Origin: Candidatus Nitrotoga fabula
GTDB lineage: Bacteria; Pseudomonadota; Gammaproteobacteria; Burkholderiales; Gallionellaceae
Length of the DNA: 64,000 bases
Direction of reading: 5' to 3'
Assembly: GCF_905221025.1 (NCBI RefSeq)
Contig: NZ_CAJNBL010000040.1
Coordinates: forward strand, 57,036 to 121,035
Shown in pieces: positions 9,934 through 17,226 of the stretch. Numbering within the stretch: position 1 is the stretch's first letter; each line of letters starts with the position of its first letter. The position numbers were made by a program, and so were the translations under genes. The notes beneath the pieces are model-generated. The model saw only the letters and a list, made by a program, of their open reading frames with translations, was not told the origin of the DNA and ran no database searches.

Positions 9934-11001
9934 ATGTCGTCTATTCTGTTTACCCCGACTACACTTGGCAATCTTCAGCTGAAGAATCGCCTGGTCATGG
10001 CCCCCATGACGCGTTCCCGCGCTATTGGCAATGTGCCGAACGAACGGATGGAAAAATATTATCAGTTGCGCGCGGCAGCTGGACTGATCATCACGGAAGG
10101 CACTGCTCCTTCGCCGAACGGGCTTGGCTATGCGCGGATTCCGGGCATGTTCAGCGATGCCCAGGTGCAAGGCTGGCGGCGTGTGACTGACAGCGTGCAT
10201 CGGGCAGGAGGAAAGATCTTTGTGCAGCTGATGCATACCGGGCGGGTAGGCCATCCGTTGAACCTGCCTGCCGGCGCACGATTGCTCGCCCCTTCCGCCA
10301 TTGCTGCGCCAGGGGAGATGTGGACAGACAACAATGGCAAGCAGCCGCACCCGGTTCCCATCCCGATGAGCGAGGCCGATATCAACGAAGCGATCGGCGA
10401 ATATGCAGCCGCTTCAGGCAGGGCGATGGAAGCAGGATTTGACGGGGTTGAACTGCATGGAGCAAACGGGTATCTGATTGACCAGTTTTTAAACACGGCT
10501 TCCAACCATCGTACAGACCGCTGGGGCGGCAGCATCGAAAACCGGATTCGCTTCGCCGTGGAAACGGCCAGGGCTGCCGTGGATGCCATTGGAGCAGATC
10601 GCGTTGGCTTGCGACTTTCGCCTTATGGAGTGTCGGTTGGTATGGCCCCAGATCCTAAAATGGACCGTCTTTATGAACAATTGATCGTGGAGTTAAACCC
10701 TATTGGTCTGGTGTATATTCATATAGCCGATCACAGTTCAATGGGTGCGCCGGAAGTCAGCCCTGCGCTGAAGGCAAGGTTGCGCGCTACTTTTAGCGGA
10801 AAATATATTCTGTCGGGCGGTTATGACCTGGCCCGCGCAGAAGCCGATCTTGCACAGAACCGAGGTGATCTTGTCGCATTCGGACGCCCTTTCATATCCA
10901 ATCCCGATCTGGTGGAGAAGCTGCGCAGTGCAATCCCGCTCACGGCGCCAGATCCAGCCACGTTCTACACTGCGGGCGCAGAGGGATACATTGATTATTG
11001 A
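9934..11001 (+). CDS. nemA: Old yellow enzyme-type alkene reductase (NemA-like)
   Basis: 355 residues, FMN-dependent TIM barrel that reduces alpha,beta-unsaturated carbonyls, maleimides, quinone-like or nitro compounds with NAD(P)H. Seen: N-terminal LFTPTTLGNLQLKNRLVMAPMTRSRA, the substrate pair region VELHGANGYLIDQFLN, the flavin-binding YILSGGYD and the end motif DLVAFGRPFISNPDL. This is the full-length NemA/XenA class form. It lies 20 bases after the pirin gene with AAAGGAAC before ATG 9934 and ends the MarR-controlled unit. In related bacteria nemA is also under a small electrophile-sensing repressor, which supports the proposed role in electrophile detoxification. Confidence 0.92.
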   Translation: MSSILFTPTTLGNLQLKNRLVMAPMTRSRAIGNVPNERMEKYYQLRAAAGLIITEGTAPSPNGLGYARIPGMFSDAQVQGWRRVTDSVHRAGGKIFVQLMHTGRVGHPLNLPAGARLLAPSAIAAPGEMWTDNNGKQPHPVPIPMSEADINEAIGEYAAASGRAMEAGFDGVELHGANGYLIDQFLNTASNHRTDRWGGSIENRIRFAVETARAAVDAIGADRVGLRLSPYGVSVGMAPDPKMDRLYEQLIVELNPIGLVYIHIADHSSMGAPEVSPALKARLRATFSGKYILSGGYDLARAEADLAQNRGDLVAFGRPFISNPDLVEKLRSAIPLTAPDPATFYTAGAEGYIDY

Positions 11002-11021
11002 TTGCGTGCCCATTTTGCATG

Positions 11022-11047
11022 GGGCCGGATGGTGATCCCATCGGCCC
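11022..11047 (+). terminator. Strong GC hairpin after nemA
   Basis: GGGCCGGATGG pairs with CCATCGGCCC across a 5-base loop with one bulged G. There is no perfect U-tract, but TCCCATTTT follows. It is the likely end of the MarR-unit transcript. Confidence 0.45.
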
Positions 11048-11102
11048 AGGAGTCCCATTTTCATGCGTTCCTGGTATGTCCGGGTAGTGAACAATTGCTA
11101 AA

Positions 11103-11145
11103 ATAAACATTAAAAATATATATTATATACATTTTTAATGTTTAT
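11103..11145. repeat. Perfect AT-only inverted repeat
   Basis: ATAAACATTAAAAAT (11103-11117) and ATTTTTAATGTTTAT (11131-11145) are exact complements around a 13-base AT loop. It lies between the convergent nemA and cytochrome genes and could terminate both transcripts. Confidence 0.65.
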
Positions 11146-11200
11146 GCATCCTGGTTTTCCATGAGCAGAAACAAAGTAGGAAGATTTCAGAAATTTATCT

Positions 11201-11665
11201 TTAATTATCCACTTTAAGCTGCCACGTCGAGTGGCAGGCAACACATTTTTCCAGTGTACTGGATAGCATGCCCAAAATTTCCTGTGCGGCCATTTTGTTT
11301 TCTGCGGCATTTGCTATGGCATCCATATCGCGATGAACGCTCATGCCCATGGTTTTTAATTCAAGCGGCAGTTTTGCCATCAGAATAGGGGTTGCATCGG
11401 CAGCAACCGCCATGCCAGCGGCACTTGCGGCTTCCTTAACCTGTTTCATGTCGCCCCGGCTCACACCTGCGATGATTCCCTGGGTAGAAGATAGCAGGTG
11501 GCGCATTTCGGACAGGATCAGATCGCGTTCGCTGGCCTGCAGTAGAATTGCAGTTCTGCCATCGGTTCCCGAAGTGGTGTTTCCCCGGATAAAAAACCAT
11601 GCAAATACGGAAATGGTGAGAGTCCAGAGAAGAAGGGCAAGCAGTGCAAGTTTATTGGATTTCAT
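11201..11665 (-). CDS. Cytochrome c'-like membrane-anchored protein
   Basis: 154 residues. One N-terminal hydrophobic helix (LALLALLLWTLTISVFAWFFI) anchors or exports it. The rest is helical, with a single haem motif CVACH near the C-terminus in SSTLEKCVACHSTWQLKV. A C-terminal CxxCH in a four-helix bundle is the hallmark of class II cytochromes (c'), although the middle part is not a close match that I can verify. Likely periplasmic haem protein involved in electron transfer or NO/CO binding. It is encoded downstream of osmC on the same strand, 208 bases away. That gap holds a 49-codon minus-strand frame (11699-11848) which I do not trust. Confidence 0.72.
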   Translation of the reverse strand: MKSNKLALLALLLWTLTISVFAWFFIRGNTTSGTDGRTAILLQASERDLILSEMRHLLSSTQGIIAGVSRGDMKQVKEAASAAGMAVAADATPILMAKLPLELKTMGMSVHRDMDAIANAAENKMAAQEILGMLSSTLEKCVACHSTWQLKVDN

Positions 11666-11873
11666 TTTTTTTAATAGAAATGGTATGTTATTTTTTGGTT
11701 AAATCGTATGGTCAGTATCAGGATTTTCCGGTCTATGGATTGTCTCATCGGATGTGATCCTTTTCAGGCGAATACTAATACGAAAGGGGATATCCGGGTC
11801 GAAAATTTCCGGAGTATAACCGGCTGTATGGTGTGGGTCTGTTGGCATTAGGGATCGCTCCGCTCCTCTTTCT

Positions 11874-12320
11874 TTATTTGATCTGGTCGCCGTTTGCGTC
11901 CAATATCCGGACCTCGATGGGAATTCCCTGCCGTACGCTCTGCGTAACTGTACAGAAGGATTCGAACTGATCCAGTGCACGTTCAAGATGCTCTAGCTCA
12001 GAAGCTTTTGTACCCAGAGTGATTTCGGCAATTATTTTCAGTACCCGTATGCGTCCTTCAGGATTCCTTCCGGTGATGGCCTGCACTTGCGTGCGAACCG
12101 GTTCCGGTGACTGTTTGAATTTGCGCAGGGCGAACAACAGCGAATCGCTCAGGCAGTTGCCGACGGCGGCTGCCAGTAGTTGCACCGGGGAGGGACCTGT
12201 ACTCCCCCCAAGTGGGGAAGGCTCGTCTCCAAAAATGGAGGGAACCGGTTCGCCGAATTCAATCAGAAAGCGATAATCCTGTTGCTGGATCAGTTTCACG
12301 GTGATGCCGGAGTCGTTCAT
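11874..12320 (-). CDS. OsmC/Ohr-family protein
   Basis: 148 residues. OsmC-like proteins are dimeric thiol peroxidases. The two cysteines of the family are present: one in AAVGNCLSDSLLF and one in FESFCTVTQSVRQGIPIEV. The glycine-rich GGSTGPSPVQLLAAAV stretch before the first Cys is typical. The start at 12320 (MNDSGITVKLIQQQD) fits family length. It is divergent from the TonB receptor, with 640 bases between starts that include the palindrome at 12596-12614. Function in hydroperoxide removal is inferred from the family only. Confidence 0.85.
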   Translation of the reverse strand: MNDSGITVKLIQQQDYRFLIEFGEPVPSIFGDEPSPLGGSTGPSPVQLLAAAVGNCLSDSLLFALRKFKQSPEPVRTQVQAITGRNPEGRIRVLKIIAEITLGTKASELEHLERALDQFESFCTVTQSVRQGIPIEVRILDANGDQIK

Positions 12321-12962
12321 GACGCATGTCTTTTCGCGGATGAGTTCGGGAGCTTAAACCTATTCAGGTGGACAGTTCAATAGGATTGCAAAAAATCATG
12401 AAAGCCGGCTGCATCTGAAGTTACCGATAGCCTGCTGGAACGACCCACAATAATTGGCATGTCTTAATGTAATTGCATCATGGAATGATGGAGTGCAAAT
12501 CCACTTTTCCAGAGCTGTGATCATATTCTTACCTAATACCGGATTGGACTGTTTTGTGACGGTGTTTGCAGGCTTGTGCAGGTGAAATTTCCTTCATGCG
12601 ACAATTTGTCGCATTCCAACAGGGCATGGATTTGGTTAACCTTGCGTCCGGATTTTGCTGGGAGAAACGGGTATTTTGATTTTATATGAACAATGAATAT
12701 TCGGAATGATTTGTTTCGTATGACATTTTTTCTGTATGAGCGCTCCACTGCAACCCGGAGTAGGGCCATAAATCAAATAACCAGTCAAACATGCGGTAAC
12801 GAAATGACTGTGCAGATCATTCCTGTAAAGTAATTGCCGGTGTTTGGGATGATCGCAGGCACAAAAATTTTGGCAGAAATCCCAGTGGATGGAAGCCACA
12901 GCATGAGCCAAAGGCCTGCATGGCAACCTGTATCGGGGAGATTTTTTGAAGTGAAATTTTGT
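12321..12962. promoter_or_regulatory. Long divergent regulatory region with a perfect palindrome at 12596-12614
   Basis: No gene seen. It separates osmC (minus) from the TonB receptor (plus). ATGCGACAATTTGTCGCAT at 12596-12614 is a perfect 9+1+9 dyad, a convincing protein-binding site. No good Fur box or B12 riboswitch could be recognised. The signal for receptor expression is therefore unknown. Confidence 0.5.
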
Positions 12963-15056
12963 ATGATAAATCATGGAAATACAGTTATGACTTACGCTTG
13001 CCGATTGCTGTGTTGGTTCGTTCTGGCCGCGATTCCCGGGCTCGCACGTGCGGATCATATCGTTATTGACCCGGATTCCATGCTGCCTGAAATCAGTGTT
13101 TCTGCAAAACGTGATGAACTGGGTGCGTCAATGACGCAACCGGATATCAAGCGAGCAATCCGCGAAATTAATCAAACACCCGGTGGCGTGACCATTGTGG
13201 ATGCTGAAAAGGTTCGCGAGGGCAGGGTATCCAATTTTAACGATACCCTTGGTCTGGCTACCGGGGTTTTTGCACAATCACGCTTTGGTGCGGAAGAAAC
13301 GCGGTTGTCCATACGCGGGTCAGGTTTGCAGCGCACCTTCCATGGCCGCGGAATCAAGCTGATGCAGGACGGAATCCCGGTCAACCAGACCGACGGCAGT
13401 TTTGATTTTCAGGCAATCGAGCCGATGGCTACCCGGTACATGGAAGTTTATCGCGGGGCCAATGCGCTCCGGTATGGATCGACCACCCTGGGTGGTGCGG
13501 TCAATTTTGTTTCACCTACGGGGTACGATAGCCCCAGATTTGAAGCTCGTGGGGAAATCGGAAGTTTTGATTATAAGCGTCTGGGCCTTTCTACGGGTGG
13601 CGTGAAAGGGGACATGGATTATTTTGTCAATGTCAGCACATTCAGCCAGGACGGTTTCAGGGATCATGCCAGACAGGATGCAAAGCGGGCAAATACGAAT
13701 ATTGGTTATCGAATCAACGCGGATCTGGAAACCAGGTTTTATTTAGGATATGCAAACAGCGAATCCGATTTGCCTGGCAATCTGACCAAAGCCCAGTTGA
13801 GGTCTGATCCCAGTCAGGCCATTCTTAGCCCGTTCACCCTACAACAGAAGCGGGATATTGAGGTCGTGCGCATAGCCAACAAGACCACTCTGCGTATGGA
13901 CAAAACCCGTCTTGAAGTAGGGGTTTTTTATGCCGAGAAAAACCTGTTTCACCCAATTTTTCAGGTAATCGATCAGGATAATCAGGATTACGGATTGGAG
14001 GCCCGCCTGATACAGGATGGCCAGCTATTGGGTTATAAAAATGAATTTGTGCTTGGTTTTACTCCCACCCGGGGGGTGACCAATGAAGACCGCTGGGTAA
14101 ACAACCAGGGTAGCCGTGGCGCGCGCACTAACCAGTCTGACCAGGTTGCCACCAATATGGGACTGTATGCGGAGAACCGGTTGTATGTGTTGCCCAAGCT
14201 TGCAGTAATCGCTGGCCTGCAATATACGAAATCCAAGCGCGAATATATGGATAAGTTTTTCGCTACACCAGATCAGAACGAAAGTTTCAAGCAAAGCTAT
14301 ACACAGGCCAGCCCGAAAATCGGATTGTTATATAGCCCGCTCCCTAGTGTCCAGCATTATGCGAATATCTCGCGGAGCTTTGAACCTCCTTCTTTCGGGG
14401 AGCTGGCTGGAGGCCTTAAACCTAATATTGTACGGGCGCAGAGCGGCACTACTTTTGAGGTGGGCACCCGGGGCAACAGTGCAAAAGTTGACTGGGATTT
14501 TTCCGCGTATCATGCAAAATTGGATGACGAATTATTGCAGATAGCCGTTTTTGCCGGCGGGAATAACCCGATTCCTGCAGCACAGACTACCAATGCTTCC
14601 CGGACCGTGCATGCGGGCATTGAAATGGGGATGACCGCGCGCTTGCCATACAATCTGGAATGGCGCCACAATCTGCTGCTCAATGATTTTCGTTTCGATA
14701 ATGATCCGGTTTTCGGTAATCGCCGCCTGCCGGGTATTCCAAGGACATTTCTGCGCGGGGAGCTGCTGTACCGTGCAAACAATTTCTACGCGGGTCCGAC
14801 CATCGAATTTTCGCCTCAACGGTATGCAGTGGATTTTGCAGAAACGGTTTACGCAGACGGATATACAATCTTTGGGCTGAAAATGGGCCAGAAACTGACA
14901 AGAGAACTTTCATGGTTCATTGAGGGGCGCAATCTTGCCGACCGCAAGTATGTGGCGACCACCAGTGTGGTGCTGAACCAGCGTGGAGCGGATGGTCCAC
15001 TTTATCTTCCGGGGGATGGGCGTTCGGTTTACGCCGGCCTGCAATGGAGGTATTAG
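12963..15056 (+). CDS. TonB-dependent outer-membrane receptor
   Basis: About 697 residues from ATG 12963 (ATG 12987 is an equally possible start; the frame is open from 12834). A signal peptide around ACRLLCWFVLAAIPGLARA is followed by a TonB-box-like stretch (LPEISVSAKRDE), the plug domain (TPGGVTIVDAEKVREGR..., GLATGVFAQSRFG, RLSIRGSGLQRTF, GIPVNQTDG) and the 22-strand barrel ending in the aromatic RSVYAGLQWRY. The plug resembles siderophore or metal-chelate receptors (FecA/Fiu class); the ligand cannot be read from sequence. No TonB/ExbBD or periplasmic binding protein is next to it. The convergent flavin reductase could reduce imported ferric chelates, but this is only suggestive. Confidence 0.9.
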   Translation: MINHGNTVMTYACRLLCWFVLAAIPGLARADHIVIDPDSMLPEISVSAKRDELGASMTQPDIKRAIREINQTPGGVTIVDAEKVREGRVSNFNDTLGLATGVFAQSRFGAEETRLSIRGSGLQRTFHGRGIKLMQDGIPVNQTDGSFDFQAIEPMATRYMEVYRGANALRYGSTTLGGAVNFVSPTGYDSPRFEARGEIGSFDYKRLGLSTGGVKGDMDYFVNVSTFSQDGFRDHARQDAKRANTNIGYRINADLETRFYLGYANSESDLPGNLTKAQLRSDPSQAILSPFTLQQKRDIEVVRIANKTTLRMDKTRLEVGVFYAEKNLFHPIFQVIDQDNQDYGLEARLIQDGQLLGYKNEFVLGFTPTRGVTNEDRWVNNQGSRGARTNQSDQVATNMGLYAENRLYVLPKLAVIAGLQYTKSKREYMDKFFATPDQNESFKQSYTQASPKIGLLYSPLPSVQHYANISRSFEPPSFGELAGGLKPNIVRAQSGTTFEVGTRGNSAKVDWDFSAYHAKLDDELLQIAVFAGGNNPIPAAQTTNASRTVHAGIEMGMTARLPYNLEWRHNLLLNDFRFDNDPVFGNRRLPGIPRTFLRGELLYRANNFYAGPTIEFSPQRYAVDFAETVYADGYTIFGLKMGQKLTRELSWFIEGRNLADRKYVATTSVVLNQRGADGPLYLPGDGRSVYAGLQWRY

Positions 15057-15249
15057 TGGCCGATCATCCGTGGCAATATCCTGTCTAACCCCCCCTGGGT
15101 GGGCTGGCACGCCGGTTAAAGGATCAAATGGACTAAGACGGGGTTACTGCCGTGCAGCGGGGTTTCCCAGAACCCGCCACTACATTCGGCGACGAGTCTG
15201 GGCTGGGCAGCAGGATTCCGGCAGCAGGCATCCCCCTTTCTGACAGCAC

Positions 15250-15972
15250 TCAGTAGCCAGAAAATTCTTCCGTGCGGATGTTGTCCTCATCGACTCCTGC
15301 CTCGCCCAGTAATGTCTGCATTGCAATCACCATTGCAGGCGGACCATCGATATAATAGATCGGGAGGGTCATGTCTCCGATGTATTTCTGGAGCATGGCC
15401 TTGCTGATGTGCCCTGTTTCTCCATCCCAGTTACTGCTGGATTTTTCTGTCTGTGTCATTGTAGCGATGAAGGTATAGTCCAGACTGGTTTCGCGGAGTT
15501 CCCTCAGTTCGTTCAGGAATGCGGCATCTTCCGGCCTGCGGTTGGAATAGAATACTAGAATCCGGCGTGGTACATTTTCGTGCATGGCTTGAAGGACGAT
15601 GCTTCTCACAGGGGTAATGCCGATCCCGGCGGTAAGAAAAACAGCTGGAATGTTTACATTGTTGTGAAGCTTGAATGAACCATAGGGTGCATCCAGGTTG
15701 AGTTCGGCACCCGGCGCCATTGTTTTCAATGCTCTTTTGAAAGCCGTGTCACGCATCCTTGTGGCCAGGATCAGGTCGCTTTCATAAGGAGCGCTGGCAA
15801 ATGAAAATGCTCTTGAATCGCCTTCGGAATCTGTCTCAGATGGGGCGATCAGGGTGCAATCCGCGAATTGCCCCGCTTTATAGATAAAACCATCTGGCTT
15901 TTCAAAATGAAATGCCATCGTACCTTCTGCGATTTCTGTTTTATTTTTTAATTTGACTTTGTAATTGGGCAT
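15250..15972 (-). CDS. FAD-dependent ferredoxin-NADP-type reductase
   Basis: 240 residues. The start at 15972 (MPNYKVKLKNK) has GAGGAAAA upstream; the open frame to 16068 is an extension without site. FNR-superfamily motifs: FAD-binding region SRAFSFASAPYE (RxYS/T-like), nucleotide-binding VFLTAGIGITPVRSIV, and the C-terminal DGPPAMV. There is no ferredoxin or haem domain, so it supplies electrons to a separate partner. Candidates are siderophore-iron reduction, given the adjacent convergent TonB receptor, or a flavohaemoprotein-like role. It lies 190 bases from the receptor stop. Confidence 0.85.
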   Translation of the reverse strand: MPNYKVKLKNKTEIAEGTMAFHFEKPDGFIYKAGQFADCTLIAPSETDSEGDSRAFSFASAPYESDLILATRMRDTAFKRALKTMAPGAELNLDAPYGSFKLHNNVNIPAVFLTAGIGITPVRSIVLQAMHENVPRRILVFYSNRRPEDAAFLNELRELRETSLDYTFIATMTQTEKSSSNWDGETGHISKAMLQKYIGDMTLPIYYIDGPPAMVIAMQTLLGEAGVDEDNIRTEEFSGY

Positions 15973-16217
15973 GGCATTTTCCTCGTTCTTGTTAAAATAT
16001 TGTGCGTCCGGCAGGGTTGAGTATTGTGGCTGAATGTGTGGCTCAGGCAATCTCTTGCCGGACTGCATCTCTATTAGTGCGCTTTTGTTCTTTCGTCAAT
16101 AGAAGCGTCATTCCTTAAAAATAATACTGGTTTATTGGTTTGTATGGGAAATTGCCAGGTATTCCATGGAATTTTTTCTCATGGTTAATCAATGTTATGC
16201 TGCTTGTGTGCTTTGTA

Positions 16218-16256
16218 ATGCATTTTCAATGATAATATGCACCGGATATGCATTTT
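16218..16256. promoter_or_regulatory. ATGCATTTT repeats in a divergent region
   Basis: ATGCATTTT occurs at 16218-16226 and 16248-16256, exactly 30 bp apart. The second continues as ATGCATTTTAAATGGCAT, a near-palindrome reminiscent of NsrR sites (RATGYATTT). It lies between the divergent reductase and 16519 genes, more than 240 bp from both. Weak evidence. Confidence 0.3.
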
Positions 16257-16518
16257 AAATGGCATGGCTGAAGGTTGCCAGTATTCCCGGAGCTGCCTGG
16301 GTATTGCGTGTGGTATTGCAAGCTGGTGATCATAAGGCAGGGATATGCCAACTTACATAAAATATTCCATCTTGAAAACCGGCAGGCGTGTTGTGTGGCA
16401 ACACAGTTTCGATAATTGCGCATGACCATTTCATCCGGGTACATGCATGCCCTATGTTTATAGGGGGTCTGGCAGTATCTATTGCTGTTATTGTTCAGGT
16501 ATTAATCGAAGGAGTACC

Positions 16519-16938
16519 ATGATAAACATACTGAATGTTTTGCTTTTGACGATATTTTTAAATCCTACGGCAGAAGCGGCATCACCGAATATGCTGGAAT
16601 ACAGTAAGGAAGGGGTAATTCCGAGCGAAGTGGAATACCGCCCTAAAATGGTGAAATCTGATAAGCCGGATCAAAGGCCGGAAGAAAAGATATTCTGGCA
16701 GAAAAATAAAAATAAACTTATTTACGTAGGAAGTACACCGGGCGTTTATAGAATTTGCCGGGAGGCCGGTCTGGTATCTCAGGATGATATTCTTATCTAT
16801 GCCGATAAAGTCCTGGTTTCCAGGCTGGCTGCTACGGACGGCATAAGAAACTGTATTGATGTGGGAGGTAAAAAAATTGAGATACAGAGAAAAAATGCGG
16901 TCGGTGTTTATAATGGAGAGACCTTCCAGAGATTGTAG
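16519..16938 (+). CDS. Exported hypothetical protein, 139 residues
   Basis: The ATG at 16519 follows AAGGAG at 16510-16515; the longer open frame from 16447 has no site. A signal peptide MINILNVLLLTIFLNPTAEAA is followed by a small soluble domain with two Cys (IYRICREAG-type context VYRICREAGLVSQDD and GIRNCIDV) likely forming a disulfide in the periplasm. The sequence ILIYADKVLVSRLAATDG and EIQRKNAVGVYNGE suggests a small beta-rich fold. No family recognised. A 51-codon gene follows 35 bases later. Confidence 0.75.
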   Translation: MINILNVLLLTIFLNPTAEAASPNMLEYSKEGVIPSEVEYRPKMVKSDKPDQRPEEKIFWQKNKNKLIYVGSTPGVYRICREAGLVSQDDILIYADKVLVSRLAATDGIRNCIDVGGKKIEIQRKNAVGVYNGETFQRL

Positions 16939-16973
16939 TCTGCCTGTTTTTTCCGGGGGGTGATGGAAAGAGC

Positions 16974-17129
16974 ATGGCGGAAGAAAATTTCAGCAGAACC
17001 GATGTTGAAACCCGCTGGGAAGCACCGGAATCCAGGGCCAATGTCGGTTCGGAAATGGGTGACCCGCGTTCAAGTGGGGCGGGACCACGGGGCAAAGTGG
17101 TTGACGCTAGGTATAAGGAAAACAGATAA
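16974..17129 (+). CDS. Small hydrophilic protein, 51 residues
   Basis: A short frame, ATG 16974 to TAA 17127-17129, preceded by GGTGATGGAAAG. The product begins MAEENFSRTDVETRWEAPES and ends KVVDARYKENR. It is highly charged, without Cys or hydrophobic segments, and shows a natural-looking composition for a disordered small protein. It overlaps a competing 62-codon frame (16960-17148), which has a much poorer composition. Function unknown. I judge it real by start context and composition only. Confidence 0.55.
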   Translation: MAEENFSRTDVETRWEAPESRANVGSEMGDPRSSGAGPRGKVVDARYKENR

Positions 17130-17226
17130 AACAAGGAGTATCTCTTGATCCCATTTATTTGAATGGATCGGGCAGTCAGCCAGCTTATCGGTAATCAAAA
17201 TATCATCATAATCCCGTTCAGGAAAA

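Noticed and set aside
11699..11848. 49-codon minus-strand frame between osmC and the cytochrome gene
   Set aside because: AGGAG is 13 bases away and the product MPTDPHHTAGYTPEIFDPDI has no recognisable features; could be real but unsupported.
12321..12962. B12 riboswitch or Fur box for the TonB receptor
   Set aside because: No conserved riboswitch boxes or Fur-like hexamers could be found by eye.
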